A DNA stretch of 64,000 bases, taken from positions 1,984,001 to 2,048,000 of the forward strand of contig OOIN01000001.1 of the NCBI GenBank assembly GCA_900323505.1, written 5' to 3'. The notes beneath the pieces were generated by a model that saw only the letters and a list, made by a program, of their open reading frames with translations, was not told the origin of the DNA and searched no databases. Positions 40,607 to 51,393 of the stretch are shown piece by piece. This DNA is from Ustilago trichophora. Taxonomy: Eukaryota > Basidiomycota > Ustilaginomycetes > Ustilaginales > Ustilaginaceae. The translations under genes were made by a program, and so were the position numbers. Each line of letters opens with the position of its first letter. Positions within the stretch are counted from its first letter, which is position 1.

Positions 40607-42664
40607 TCAAGCCGAGACCATGAGCGAGGCCAAGCTGGCTTCTGTCTGGACGACCTCGAGTGCCTGCTGCACCTCGAGGCGTTTTCGCGATGCGGCGAGC
40701 CAGTCCGAGGCGAGCAGTTTTGGCCATCCTTTGAGCTGGTTAAGTTCTCGCGTGGCCGAGTCGAGGTCCTTGCGGTCGAGGTAGTACTCTGCCCTTGCGA
40801 GCACCGAGGGTACGTCCTCGCCCTGAACGAGACCCTTCTTGTGGAACAGGATGGGCGAGAGAGCTGCGCTGGCCAGGTGTGACAGAACGCCAGAGGTCTC
40901 GGGTGATGGTACAAGCGAGACTTGACGGACGCGAGGACCGACCTTGTTGTCGAACCACTGCTTTAGGGTGGTGAACGACTCAACGCCGGTGTCGGCCGCA
41001 CCGCTGGCGTCGAGGGCCTCAATGGCGGCGCTCAGGACGGGGTCATCGCGGGCCTTGGAGGTGCCCTTGAGAACTCGGAGCTGCTCGGCGAAAGGTCGCT
41101 TGGTGGCCGACGCGTCGTCAAGTGCGTGCTGGACAGCACGAACGGCAGTCCAAAGAGTGTGAACCGAAACATTCTCGTCAAGAACGCTGCTGTTGTCCAA
41201 GCTGACCTTTTCAAGGCTCTTGAGCTCGGTAGCCAACTCATCGAGCTTGGCAAGACGTCCACCGCGCTCCTCTTCCACCTTTGCCTTGATGTCCTTCATC
41301 CATCGTCGCTGCAGCTCAATACCCTGGGCAATGACCTCCTCTTTGAGCCTCTCGTTGATGATCTCGCTCTGCGTGAGAAGCTCCCTCTCGAGCTTCTCCT
41401 TGAACTGCAGCATCTGCTTGCTGCGCTCCTCCTCGAACGACTTTTGCCAGTCCGACTCTCGGCTCGAGAGCTTGTTGGCAGCTTCCTCCGACTGCTTGGA
41501 GATCTGAGCTTCGTAGCGCTTGGCCTGGGCTGCGAGGCTGTTCTCGACACGCTTGGCCTCTTCACGCTTGATGGTCTCGAGACGTTGGCTCAACTGCTCG
41601 AGGTCGATCTGTGCATTCTCGAGGACACCCTTGGCCTTGGCACCGGAAGAAGGGGTCTCCTTGAGGAAGGTGGTGAGCTCGTCGATGGTGCCAGCGAGCT
41701 GGGCGATCATGGGCTCAGATCCGGATAGGCTCTTGATCGAAGGTGCGAGCAAAGGCAGCTTGGGTGCCTCGGGATCAGGTCGCAAGCGGGCGTTGGGCTG
41801 CTCGGGAGCCTTGAGGCCTCGGTCACGGCGGGGGGCAGCATAGCCGGCGGGTGGCTCGTGATTAACGGGGAGCTCGCCAGTGTAGGTCTCCCTGATCTCC
41901 TCCTTGGGACCCTTGCCGGGAGCGGCGCTCTTGGATGGAGCAGCCTTGGTGTTGGCACCAATGTCGGTCATGACCTGAACGCTGTCAACAGCACGCTGAA
42001 GCACGTTGCGGCCATCCTTCTTGACCTCTGAAGCCTCACCGCGAACCTTGGCCTCTGCCTTGTCAGCAGCAGCCTTGGCACGGTTGAGCAGCTCCGAAGT
42101 CTTGTCCTGCACAGCCTTCAGCGCCGACTCGGCTTCGTCCTCTACCTTCTTGGCACCGGCCTTGGCCTTCTGTGCCAACTTGTCCGCCTCAGCCCTGGCC
42201 TTGTCACGAGCCTCGGCCACCCTGAGACGAGCATCGCGCTCGTCGCCTGCACTCTCGCCTGCACCTGCATCGCCGCTGAGGACGCGGCCGACAGCACCGC
42301 TGACGCTGCCGTAGGCGGACTTGGTGACGTCGACCGCCTTGTCTCCGTAGCCGCCGAGGTTGATGTTCTTGATCTCCTGGCCGACGTCGTGCGTGTCGAG
42401 ATAGTCAATGATGCGCTCGCCTCCGGGAACGCTCTCTACGAAAAAGTCCTGGTATCGGTCGTTGTTGAGTGCTGCTACTGTCGAGATACCGTAGAAGAGG
42501 GTAGCTCCGAGGGTGGTGTAGACCAAGAAGCGGCCAGCGCCGGATTTTGAGCTTCCATCAACACCAGTAGCATAGGTTCGGACACCGGCGGCGCTCTGGG
42601 AGCGAGCTACCGAAGAAGGGCTGAGTGCAGCAGCCCTGCGCAGGGCGGCAGCGCGGTTCATCAT
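40607..42664 (-). CDS. MIC60: MICOS subunit MIC60 (mitofilin)
   Basis: The 685-residue protein begins with an Arg/Ala-rich mitochondrial presequence (1-30) and one membrane anchor at about 45-67 (FLVYTTLGATLFYGISTVAAL). A long charged, Ala/Lys/Glu-rich region with coiled-coil character follows (about 130-500). The conserved mitofilin domain is at the C terminus, recognisable by VLARAEYYLDRKDLDSATRE and LNQLKGWPKLLASDWLAASR. MIC60 forms crista junctions in the inner mitochondrial membrane and contacts outer-membrane complexes. The length is similar to or slightly above other fungal MIC60 proteins. No intron is needed. It lies next to two complex I genes, separated only by the 5S rRNA gene. Confidence 0.95.
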   Translation of the reverse strand: MMNRAAALRRAAALSPSSVARSQSAAGVRTYATGVDGSSKSGAGRFLVYTTLGATLFYGISTVAALNNDRYQDFFVESVPGGERIIDYLDTHDVGQEIKNINLGGYGDKAVDVTKSAYGSVSGAVGRVLSGDAGAGESAGDERDARLRVAEARDKARAEADKLAQKAKAGAKKVEDEAESALKAVQDKTSELLNRAKAAADKAEAKVRGEASEVKKDGRNVLQRAVDSVQVMTDIGANTKAAPSKSAAPGKGPKEEIRETYTGELPVNHEPPAGYAAPRRDRGLKAPEQPNARLRPDPEAPKLPLLAPSIKSLSGSEPMIAQLAGTIDELTTFLKETPSSGAKAKGVLENAQIDLEQLSQRLETIKREEAKRVENSLAAQAKRYEAQISKQSEEAANKLSSRESDWQKSFEEERSKQMLQFKEKLERELLTQSEIINERLKEEVIAQGIELQRRWMKDIKAKVEEERGGRLAKLDELATELKSLEKVSLDNSSVLDENVSVHTLWTAVRAVQHALDDASATKRPFAEQLRVLKGTSKARDDPVLSAAIEALDASGAADTGVESFTTLKQWFDNKVGPRVRQVSLVPSPETSGVLSHLASAALSPILFHKKGLVQGEDVPSVLARAEYYLDRKDLDSATRELNQLKGWPKLLASDWLAASRKRLEVQQALEVVQTEASLASLMVSA

Positions 42665-43784
42665 GGCGACCTTTGGAACGCAGGATCCGTGTCTCTATAC
42701 CGTAGGAAGGGTCGAACGGGTAGTCGTTCCAGAGAGCAAGTGCTGCAAAAGGGTGGTCGATGTAGGAATTGCGGTGATGAAAGAGATCGATGAGAGGACG
42801 GTAGGATCGATGTGACGATCGTCTTTGAGCAGTTGTGGAGGATTGCGAGTCAAGAACAGCGATGGGAAGAGCGATACAGGCTCTCGTGCGCCCAAAGATG
42901 TTCAAGAAGAAATGCCCATTTCCATTCCGCTTTGTGTTCACTCGAATCGGGCATTTGGCTCTTGCTCGCATCGACCAACTCGAAAGTTGGCAGTCGAACA
43001 GAGCAGGCTCGCAGTGAAATGGGCGAAAGCCTGTGCCATTCGAGATTCATTTCAGAAATTTCAAGTCACCGCCTGGCTATCCACTACAATCTGTCCTCCT
43101 TCACTCGAGACGTAAAATTCGAATCGACACTCCTCATTTGGATTGAACCGAGTCGCGTTGTATTCACATTGCCGTCATCGAGGGAAGCCAGGGTTGGGCA
43201 CGATCACAGTGTCAGATCAGCCTCATTCTCAATCTGTCCAAACCGCTAAAACGCGAGAACCGGGAGGACCGGGAGGACCCGCGACAGCCGCCACGGTAGC
43301 CGGATCCGAATCGTCCCTACTCTTGGAGGCAACACCACAGATTGCAACACTCGTCTGTGCCTCGCACAAGATCTGAGAATCAGCTATGGATGTACATCTG
43401 TCCGGTTGCGAGGAGCTGTCTGAACTGATGACTCGATACCCAAGCCAGCGATGCTGCTGCTTTCATCTCCAATAATGCCGATTCCTCACATCTCGACTCG
43501 ACCTTGTCCAGGATCGTCAAGTCACTCATGCCGCGAGGTCGTGCTGAAACGATAAGAATATTGGATTATGGGATATGCTGATATAGAAGTACAAGATGCA
43601 ATAATGATTAGAAACTAGTCAACGGGAGCAGGCAGTCGGGACGTTGTCAACCGAAGTGTGGTGCGGAGGAACAGCCTCACGCTGGGGTATATATATATAT
43701 ATATGGATGAGATGGAAGAGTCTGCTACCGACAAGAGTTTGAAGGTCAGTCTCATCAAGAGGTTCGACAATGTAGGTGTCAGAC
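42665..43784. other. Intergenic upstream of MIC60
   Basis: This 1.1-kb interval is the MIC60 promoter region and the 3' flank of the next minus-strand gene. It contains a (TA)n run at about 43688-43703. No gene recognised. Confidence 0.5.
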
Positions 43785-45086
43785 TTAAGCCACTGTGGCC
43801 TCTTGCCTCTCAACACTGCGCGATCGGCGCTGATCCGAGGCACGGTCTCGAGCTCCAACGAACGAGGCGCGAGGGGAGACAGAGCCTTCAGAAGGAGGCA
43901 TCTCCTCGATGACGCGGAAAGGAACGTGGACCGAGATCTTGGCTTGATGACCATGTCCACGACCCGAGATGCTGTTGCGCGGGCTTTGGTTTGAGAGGGA
44001 TGCCTGGGAGAGGGAAAGAGATAGTGCGGCGGCCGCAGCTGCAGTAGCTGCTGCTTGATCCTTGTTCGTCTTGTTCAGAGCGAACGAGGTGTGAAGCGAG
44101 GGACCCCGCAACGACAGATCGGCGTCCCTTCCTCCCAATGAGGAGCGACGACTGACCCAGTCTGGCAATTGCTGCCATATATCGTGAACGGGCTCCCTGG
44201 TTTCCTTGTAGGCGCTGAAGCGAAGCGCCTCGTAGGTGGCTCTGGCATTGCCGGCCAGCGCCCAATCCCACTCGGATTCATCCGAAGCGGACGTGTGGTT
44301 GCTCCAGTACGAACCGACGCAAGAACGCGACGATGGGATCCCACTGGTGATACGAGGCGCCTCAGGTGATGTAGAAGTCGAGACCGTGGTGGATGCAGGT
44401 AGAGAGATGGTCGTCGGGATCTTCATCGAGGCGACGGTGGGACGAACTGGAGAGGCAGTCATTGGCTTCTGCTGTTGTTGTGTCAAGAAGCGCGAGTTGG
44501 CTGTGGAAGGCGGGGCCGACGCTGCTGTACGGCCCCAATCGAAACCGCTAGGTTCAGCGATGGCCTTGCGAGCAGCGCGAAGAAGACCGAGGTTGCCTGC
44601 GCCCATCGTCATTGGCAAGTTGGCCAAGTCGAGCATGAGATCCGAGGGCAGCGTGTTGCTGCCCGATGCAACCTTGCGGCGCCGACGCTCCAAAACTCCC
44701 GAAGCGCGACTCTCGGAGCAGGCGCGAGCCAGCGAGGGGCGCAATGAGGAGGGTCCAGCCGGGTCGACAAACAAAGTCGACTTGGACGACGCGGGTTCTG
44801 GAGCGCTGGATGTCCTCTGCACACTGGGTCTACGGCTGCTAGCGTCCAACATAGACGAGGGCTCGACGTATTCGTCATCCGATGAGCAGGGTAGGTTGAG
44901 AGTAGCGTTCAATGGAGCGCAGCCACCCGGAGGGCTCTCAGCTGTACCATGACCGGAGAAGCGGAAGGTGGAGAGGGCGGCTTGAACGTCGCGACACACT
45001 GGGTTCAGCGAGCGGCGAGGGGAGAGATCGAAGTAGCTGGGGGGAGCATGGCTCGGGCCTGCCTCATTCGGTATTCTGGTTACCAT
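43785..45086 (-). CDS. Unrecognised Ser-rich protein
   Basis: An uninterrupted 433-residue frame starts MVTRIPNEAGPSHAPPSYFD. Most of it is Ser/Ala/Pro-rich and disordered. The more ordered-looking parts are a segment around 155-190 (DLMLDLANLPMTMGAGNLGL, then LRAARKAIAEPSGFDWG) and one around 275-325 (EWDWALAGNARATYEALRFS, then DIWQQLPDWVSRRSS). A poly-Ala stretch and a basic Arg-rich C terminus follow. No signal peptide or membrane segment is seen. The first ATG is used. I do not recognise a family; it could be a lineage-specific regulator. Coding status is supported by length and codon-like composition only. Confidence 0.65.
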   Translation of the reverse strand: MVTRIPNEAGPSHAPPSYFDLSPRRSLNPVCRDVQAALSTFRFSGHGTAESPPGGCAPLNATLNLPCSSDDEYVEPSSMLDASSRRPSVQRTSSAPEPASSKSTLFVDPAGPSSLRPSLARACSESRASGVLERRRRKVASGSNTLPSDLMLDLANLPMTMGAGNLGLLRAARKAIAEPSGFDWGRTAASAPPSTANSRFLTQQQQKPMTASPVRPTVASMKIPTTISLPASTTVSTSTSPEAPRITSGIPSSRSCVGSYWSNHTSASDESEWDWALAGNARATYEALRFSAYKETREPVHDIWQQLPDWVSRRSSLGGRDADLSLRGPSLHTSFALNKTNKDQAAATAAAAAALSLSLSQASLSNQSPRNSISGRGHGHQAKISVHVPFRVIEEMPPSEGSVSPRASFVGARDRASDQRRSRSVERQEATVA

Positions 45087-45710
45087 GGTGAAGGATGTGT
45101 GTGATTTGAGTCTGGAGATTCGTGCAATGTTTCGGCCAGAGGGATCGGATATGCGCGTCTGCTTTGAGTATATCGTTCGCGAGCTGTGATGCTAGAGTCT
45201 CTGACGAGGGTCAGAAAGACAGATTGTGTGGAAGATAAGCTAAACAGCTCGAGTCTGGAGGTGGCGTTCAGTGTTCTGGATAGTGGTAGTATCAACAAGA
45301 CATTGTCGGGATCAAAGCTGAGAGGAGAGCTATGGTGAATTGTTGCGATGGTGCTAGAGCTCGGCTGTGGCGTGCTTAGCAGCTCCTCGACACGTTAGGA
45401 ACAAGTAGAGAGACGAGGTCGTGGTGCAAGTGGTGGGGAGGATAGATCAAGGGATGTAAGGATCAGAAAGGGAAGGATGAGGACAAGCGGTCGATTCCAG
45501 CAGAGCTAGACGGGCGTCCTTGGGTAAGGAGAAGGAGGAGGCGCCAGATCCGCCTCGTGATGCAGGAGCGAGCAGGAAAGCAGCAGGGAATGGGTCAGCA
45601 GCAGACCCTATTCAGCAGGAGCAGAGTCACTAACTAGCGGAGATAGGCAAAAAAGGAACGAAGCGAGCCTGATGCAGAAAGCAGAGGAAGAGCCCAAAGA
45701 TCGCGAAGAG

Positions 45711-45773
<63 letters not shown>
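45711..45773 (+). repeat. Poly(A) tract, 63 nt
   Basis: Sixty-three consecutive A residues follow GCGAAGAG and precede GCTCACTG. It is far longer than any other homopolymer in the window. Confidence 0.95.
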
Positions 45774-45776
<3 letters not shown>

Positions 45777-46110
45777 CACTGCCGAGGCAATCAGCCGCAG
45801 GTCTGCTGCTGCTGCTCTTGCGCTCTTGGGGAAGGATCCGATAGTTCAAGCAGGATTCGAGGTCACAGAACCGTCGTCATGCACCGCCTTGATGCTGTTG
45901 AAGGCAAAGCAGAAAAAGAAGACGATCAATCAAAGCAGGAGTCCTGTATGCCAGCAGCACAACAGCAACAGCACATGACGAGACCGACGCCAGCTTTGTC
46001 AGTGCAGGAGCAGTGTCATCAGATGGCGTAGCGGGTTGGGACAATAAAAAAGAAGGAGAAACGTCGGTCGAAGCATGAGCGGAGTCGAGCGGAGCAACTC
46101 TTTTTCTGTG

Positions 46111-46130
46111 TGTACTGTACATACAGTACA
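46111..46130. repeat. Palindrome TGTACTGTA-CA-TACAGTACA
   Basis: A perfect inverted repeat with 9-bp arms and a 2-bp spacer, of the same type as the TACAG/GTACT tracts elsewhere in the intergenic DNA. Confidence 0.85.
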
Positions 46131-48758
46131 GACTCTTATTTTTTGCACACAACCGTGGATATGCGCAAAGGCAGGGCCCAAGACCACACGATAGGATCCA
46201 AATCGAATATCAACCTCGGACCAGTGCCGGTGAAGAGACCAACACTAACCCTACGGTGTCGCGATTGATTGCTTTCATCCTTGAAAGCCTAAGTTAGAGC
46301 AGATCGAGACTTTCTCGATGTCGAAGAGGCTTTGACGAGAGGTACGAGTGAAACGGATACAGTTTTCTGGCAGAAGGACAGTGTCGGCTGAAACCGAACC
46401 AAAACAGAAAAGAAAGAAAAGAAGAGGAAATTGGAAGCAACTGTCCGATGACATAGGTGTGAGATTGTGTGTGCTGTGATTAGCTCCTGAATGCTTGATT
46501 TAGCGCGCCTCATCTCTTTTTGTTCATCAGAGCAAAGGAGCAGAGGAGAAAACGACTTGAACCCAATTGTATGTACGAGCCTCTGCAATTTGAGATCCCG
46601 ACAAATCTCAAATTGCTCGAAATGGTCAAAATGCCAGACACACAGCCTAACAGCTACTCTCTGGCAAGCTGCCTCGGGCTCACGGGGAAAAAGAGGGCTT
46701 GCTTTTCCCTCTGCTCTGCTCTCCTCCCTTCTCTCTCGTCTGCCTAGCCAGTGTTCCAAAAGAGAGCTACAGTAGCCAAAATCGAGGGGTCAGGCATGGA
46801 TCTGATGCGCGTGCCTCTGCTTCACAACCAGAAGCTTGGGAATGGGTTGACCGGCTCCTCGATCTCAAATCTTACTGAACCCATTGTCCCACTCTTTCTC
46901 GAGCTCTATTGGCATAAGATGAGGAACTGAGAGCATTGCAGACGGGACCAGAAATGCTTTGCAGTTACATCATCTTGTTGATGCTGTTGGGATGTTGTGA
47001 ATGTTGAGCCGCGTGCGCGGGTGTACTCTGTAAGCGAACACCTCGGCTCGAGCAGCGTGGCAAGTCTGACTTTACTAGGATGGCAGGTCGCGTGCAACCA
47101 GGGTTTGCCTCGCGAACGGAAAATCCGGCAAGCTGCGCGGTGAGCAGACAATGTAAGACCCTACTCTGCAGCGACAGCAACCAAAGTTCGAAAAAGCCAG
47201 CAATCCAGGAACACCGACTGCAGCATCTCGCACATAAGTTACAGCTTTCACCTTTCTTCCCTTTTTCATCATCCTCTGTGTGTCAACACTCGTGTGGCTG
47301 AGCTGCGCTGGGAGAGTTAATCTTGCCAAAAGATCTTGCTTGCCTGCTTGCTTGCTTGTATCTCGCCTGACCGCTCGGCCCCGGGCAAACCGGAAGGTGC
47401 GAGGAGGTCATCACTTTATTTCTTCGATGATGTCTTGACTTAATTGCGGTCGAAGGAAACAAGGCCAGCGGGCGCCTGTGCTGCCGTCGTGGCGATTGTC
47501 GTGCAGGCAAGCATCAACCTGTGAGTCAAGGTCCCCCTTGCCATGCCGCTTCTAGGCATAACGAGCTCAGCAAGATCCAGTCGATATAGATGCGCTGGCG
47601 TGTCATTTGGGACCGTCACGCTTGACATACCCGCATTGCGTCGAAGACATGGAAATAGGTGTTCTTATCGAGTGATGAGGGCGAAGACAGGCAATCTTTG
47701 TGGGGGAAGCAAATAGGGAAAGGCGCTTTTCCGCTCAGGTAGCGCAGCGGATCTTACTGTTCCGAACAAAGGCTTGGGAAAGCCATGTCGCAGCAATCAT
47801 TGTGCTTTATCGCAAGGATTAGTCTGAATCAATGTGGGCATGATTGTCCACCTCTCTACCTTACTACTGTGCTTGAGGGCTGAAGATTAAGGTGAGATGA
47901 GCAAACAGATTGAGATTGCGCCAGAACTAGAGGGCTGTCGGAAAGTGAACATTCGGCAAAGCTGCGAAAGAGCACGCGGACAGTGTCAAGCTGAAGTTAG
48001 ACGGCCCGATCAGTGCCCGAATGCGCCTTTACAGCACTAGTCGTTGTAAGAGAGGGCGATTGGAGCAAGACCTTCTGACCTTGGAACCTGGCCGGTCAAC
48101 CTTCTACATAATCAAGTCAGACGAGATGCCGGTCTCCATGTCACGAAAACTTGGCCGCGGCAAAACCACAGCAGAGCTGCACTATACCGTAGTCCAACGC
48201 CTTGAGAAAAATGAATCGATACAGTACTGTCTGTCTTCTCGGTTGTAGATCGGTCATCGTGGCCCGATACATCCAGACGATGCGATCAGAGCTGCACAAG
48301 ATGATTGTGTTTCGTCCCTTGGGTCCACAGTCAGAACACATTTAGGTCGACGTCGCTCTGACGATGGCAATTCAGGGGATGATGTCGGACACGACTGACC
48401 CGGGAGTTCAGTGTTCACACCTCAGAGGAGTCATTGAGCAAGTACCAAAAACGGGCCCAGCTTCATCTGCATCGCAAGCAGCATCCGATACAGTAGACTG
48501 AGGTCATGTTGCCAGCGTGCTCACAGACTGAGGAAGCCCGACTGCCGATGCCATCAGGATGCACATCGAATGTACGGGTTCAACGCGAGCTGCGCTATGA
48601 CTTTCTGAAGCTCTTGCACAAGCCTCGAAAGATTCCGTTGAGTTCATACATATGACATTCCCTGATAGCAACAATTTTGTTTCGAGATCGCTGAGAAGCT
48701 TGCAAAGCAAAGACTAATTCGGGTCCTTCCAGGTTCCAAATTGGGGTTACATAGCTTG

Positions 48759-50663
48759 TTAGAGCTCCTCGACACTGGCAGCGCGGAAGAGCGCAGTGTA
48801 GAAGTTGGTGCTGTCTGCCAGACCCTGGATCGGGTAGTGCTCGTTGACGGTGTGGACACCGGTCAGGGCTCCCAAGCCAGTCTTGTCGGGCTTGATGCTC
48901 GAAGGACCGAAGCGGATGATGTTGTGTGTGAGGTTGTGGTAGTAGCGCGTGTCAGTGTTGCCCTGCATGATTGAAGGCGCTACCTTGACGGGCTCGCCAT
49001 CTTCACTGACCCACACCGATCGCACGAGCTGCGAAAACAGCTTCCACGGCTTGGCTTTGTCACCCTCAAGCGGTGTCCACGGAGCAGGTTCCAAGGCGCT
49101 TCGAGCTTCCTTGATCACGAGCTTCGAGGCTCCTGCGGGAGAGGTAGCGTTGAGAATATGTTTGCCAAAGGCCTCCATCTCCATGTTGTACTTTTCGGCG
49201 ATCGAAGAGAGCACGTCAACGTAGTGCTGCTTGAGTTCGTTAAAGTTGCTGGTGATAGCGATGCGGTGGTCGACGTAGGCAGTGGCGCTCTCGGGAAGAG
49301 CATTGAACTTGACGCCGCCTTCGATGATGTCAACGGCCGTGGTGGTGATGAATTGCGTCTGGAGCATCTCGGGCATGGCGTGAACCACGCGCTCCTTGGC
49401 CCTCCTGATGCGACGCTGACGACCGCGGTCTGACCAGGCATTAATGGCAGGCAGGACAATCGAGGCAAACGAGTTTGGCATGACACTCTGCAAGGTCGTG
49501 TAAGCTCCGAGGTGCTCAAACGACGACTTTGAGGCCCACTCGAGGTCCTTGAGAGCTGAGCGAAGCGCAGGAGGGATCCTTGGACCCTCGCGGATGCACT
49601 GCAAGAACTGCAGCTGGGGTCCTCCAATCTTGCTCTCGTCCAGGCGATCACGCCTGTCTTCAAGCTGTGCAACGATGCGGGCGAGCAGTCCAATGGAAGT
49701 ATGAGCGCCTGCCTGCGACGAATGTCCACCGGCCGACTCGACGGTAACAGCGATGTCAACCGAGCCCTTCTCGGCGATGCCAGGCATAGCGACATCGATA
49801 CCAGGACCCATGCTGTCGGAGGCAGCCAGAACCGGGTTGCCCTCATCTACGATCATGGCGATGCTGTCACGACCCCAGATCTCCTCGATACGCTTGGAGA
49901 GATGACCGGCACCTTGCTTTCCTCCAGACTCCTCGTCAAAGCCAAAGCTGAAGAGGATGGTTCGTGCCGGCTGCCAGTCCTTGGCGAGTAGGCCATCGAC
50001 TGAAGAGAGCAGGCTGACAAGCCAAGCCTTGCAGTCGGTTGAGCCCCTACCCCAGACGGTTTCGGTCTTCTCCTCGATAAAGCCATCAAAGGGAGGGTAG
50101 CGCCACTGGTCCAAGGTGCCTTGGTTGACAGGTACGACATCCTGGTGCGCCATCATGAGAAGCGGCTTGAGCGAGTCGTCACTGCCCTTCCAGGTGTAGA
50201 GAAGACCGTGCTGGTGGACTTTTTCGAGCTCGAGCTTCTCATGTACGCGAGGGAATTCGGTTTTGAGCCAATCGGCGAACTTTGGGAAGGCCTCCCAGCG
50301 CTCGGGAACGTCGTTCGGGTCAGGCCACTCATCGCCGACAGTGGTGTCGATCTGGACTGCCTTGCTGAGTCTGGAGGCGAGAAGGTCGCGGTCAAGGTCA
50401 GCAAGGCCGTCCTTGAGGTCGTAGGGGTCCTCTTGAGGGCAGAGCGAAGCCAGCGAGGAGGTGTCTGTCTGGAAAGAGTGTGTCACCTTCCAGAGACTGT
50501 CGTTGACAGCATTTGAAGCGACATTGTCGAGCGACAAGAACGCCAGCGCGACGGCACCAAGCACCATCGCCAGGATCGCAGGCCACTTGCCGCCCATCTT
50601 CTTGTCGGTCGAAACCACGACGCCCCGCTTCTCGTTGACACTGTATTGCGTTGTTGGAAGCAT
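48759..50663 (-). CDS. CPS1: Vacuolar carboxypeptidase S (M20 metallopeptidase)
   Basis: The 634-residue protein has an N-terminal cytosolic tail and a single anchor at about 27-45 (WPAILAMVLGAVALAFLSL), as in yeast Cps1, which is delivered to the vacuole as a membrane precursor. The M20 zinc-peptidase motifs are complete: MAHQDVVPV (His173 and Asp175), GRGSTDCK (bridging Asp210), DEESGG (catalytic Glu244 and metal Glu245) and, near the end, HTVNEHYPIQ with the last metal His. The dimerisation domain is signalled by ESAGGHSSQAGAHTSIG. The enzyme releases C-terminal residues, including Gly-X peptides, for nitrogen recycling. Yeast Cps1 is 576 residues. No intron is seen. Confidence 0.93.
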   Translation of the reverse strand: MLPTTQYSVNEKRGVVVSTDKKMGGKWPAILAMVLGAVALAFLSLDNVASNAVNDSLWKVTHSFQTDTSSLASLCPQEDPYDLKDGLADLDRDLLASRLSKAVQIDTTVGDEWPDPNDVPERWEAFPKFADWLKTEFPRVHEKLELEKVHQHGLLYTWKGSDDSLKPLLMMAHQDVVPVNQGTLDQWRYPPFDGFIEEKTETVWGRGSTDCKAWLVSLLSSVDGLLAKDWQPARTILFSFGFDEESGGKQGAGHLSKRIEEIWGRDSIAMIVDEGNPVLAASDSMGPGIDVAMPGIAEKGSVDIAVTVESAGGHSSQAGAHTSIGLLARIVAQLEDRRDRLDESKIGGPQLQFLQCIREGPRIPPALRSALKDLEWASKSSFEHLGAYTTLQSVMPNSFASIVLPAINAWSDRGRQRRIRRAKERVVHAMPEMLQTQFITTTAVDIIEGGVKFNALPESATAYVDHRIAITSNFNELKQHYVDVLSSIAEKYNMEMEAFGKHILNATSPAGASKLVIKEARSALEPAPWTPLEGDKAKPWKLFSQLVRSVWVSEDGEPVKVAPSIMQGNTDTRYYHNLTHNIIRFGPSSIKPDKTGLGALTGVHTVNEHYPIQGLADSTNFYTALFRAASVEEL

Positions 50664-51393
50664 CGTTTACCTTTCTTACGCTTTGTCGAAGCGCAGGCCT
50701 TTTTGGATACGATGGTGTTACTAGACAAGTGGTAGGATGTCGTGCGCCGATCCGGTTACGTCTGTTTTGTATGTCGCCGAATGCGGAGCTCAGAATTCCG
50801 AAAAATGGGCACCGAAGCTGTGAGCGCGTGGTCAAAGCATAACCGGCCCCTACAAAAGACGCCGCTCAGGATGCCGATCTTTCGCGGTCCTATGGCAACT
50901 CTAACATTCGGCCGAATTGCCGATCACATTGCATGGAGACTCAAGTTGTCTACAAGGTTCAACCGCAGGGTCACAAGGTGTGACCAGCACCGTCCTCTCG
51001 ATGTATTGCTCAAATGACAGGACACTGAGGGCTTTCATCTGTTCGACGAATCGTAAAGGTCATATATTTTTGCCGTCTTTTTCGCGTAGCTTTCTCATTC
51101 CATTTTTCAGTATTTCGTGGAAGATTTTGCTTTGATCGCACGCTTCTTCAGCATCAACTGTACGGGTAGATAGAGCTTCTGTGGCACACAGGCTTTCGAC
51201 ACGCGGAATGGAGTCAGCTGACCTTGCTTTGGGAGACAAGGTCAAGCTTGAAAGGCACCTTCGGGAACGATCACATCGTTGCAGACAGTTTCGAAGCAGC
51301 GAGTTCCTAATACTTGCGATGAGATCTAAAGTACATACACGAATCTTCCAAAAGATATCTTGAATTTTGTAAAAACGGAGCATACGACGCTGA
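50664..51393. other. Intergenic between CPS1 and the alpha/beta hydrolase
   Basis: This 730-bp region holds the CPS1 promoter and the hydrolase 3' flank, both genes being on the minus strand. No gene recognised. Confidence 0.5.

Larger units (their letters stand above)
45087..48758. other. Gene-poor region of about 3.7 kb
   Basis: No convincing protein or RNA gene was found on either strand. It includes a 63-nt A tract (45711-45773), a short (CTG)n run near 45800 and a perfect 9-bp-arm palindrome (46111-46119 with 46122-46130). The left part should contain the promoter of the 433-residue protein. Confidence 0.45.

Noticed and set aside
46289..46759. A 156-codon frame on the minus strand
   Set aside because: No recognisable motif; it lies in simple, AG/CT-rich DNA within a gene-poor region.
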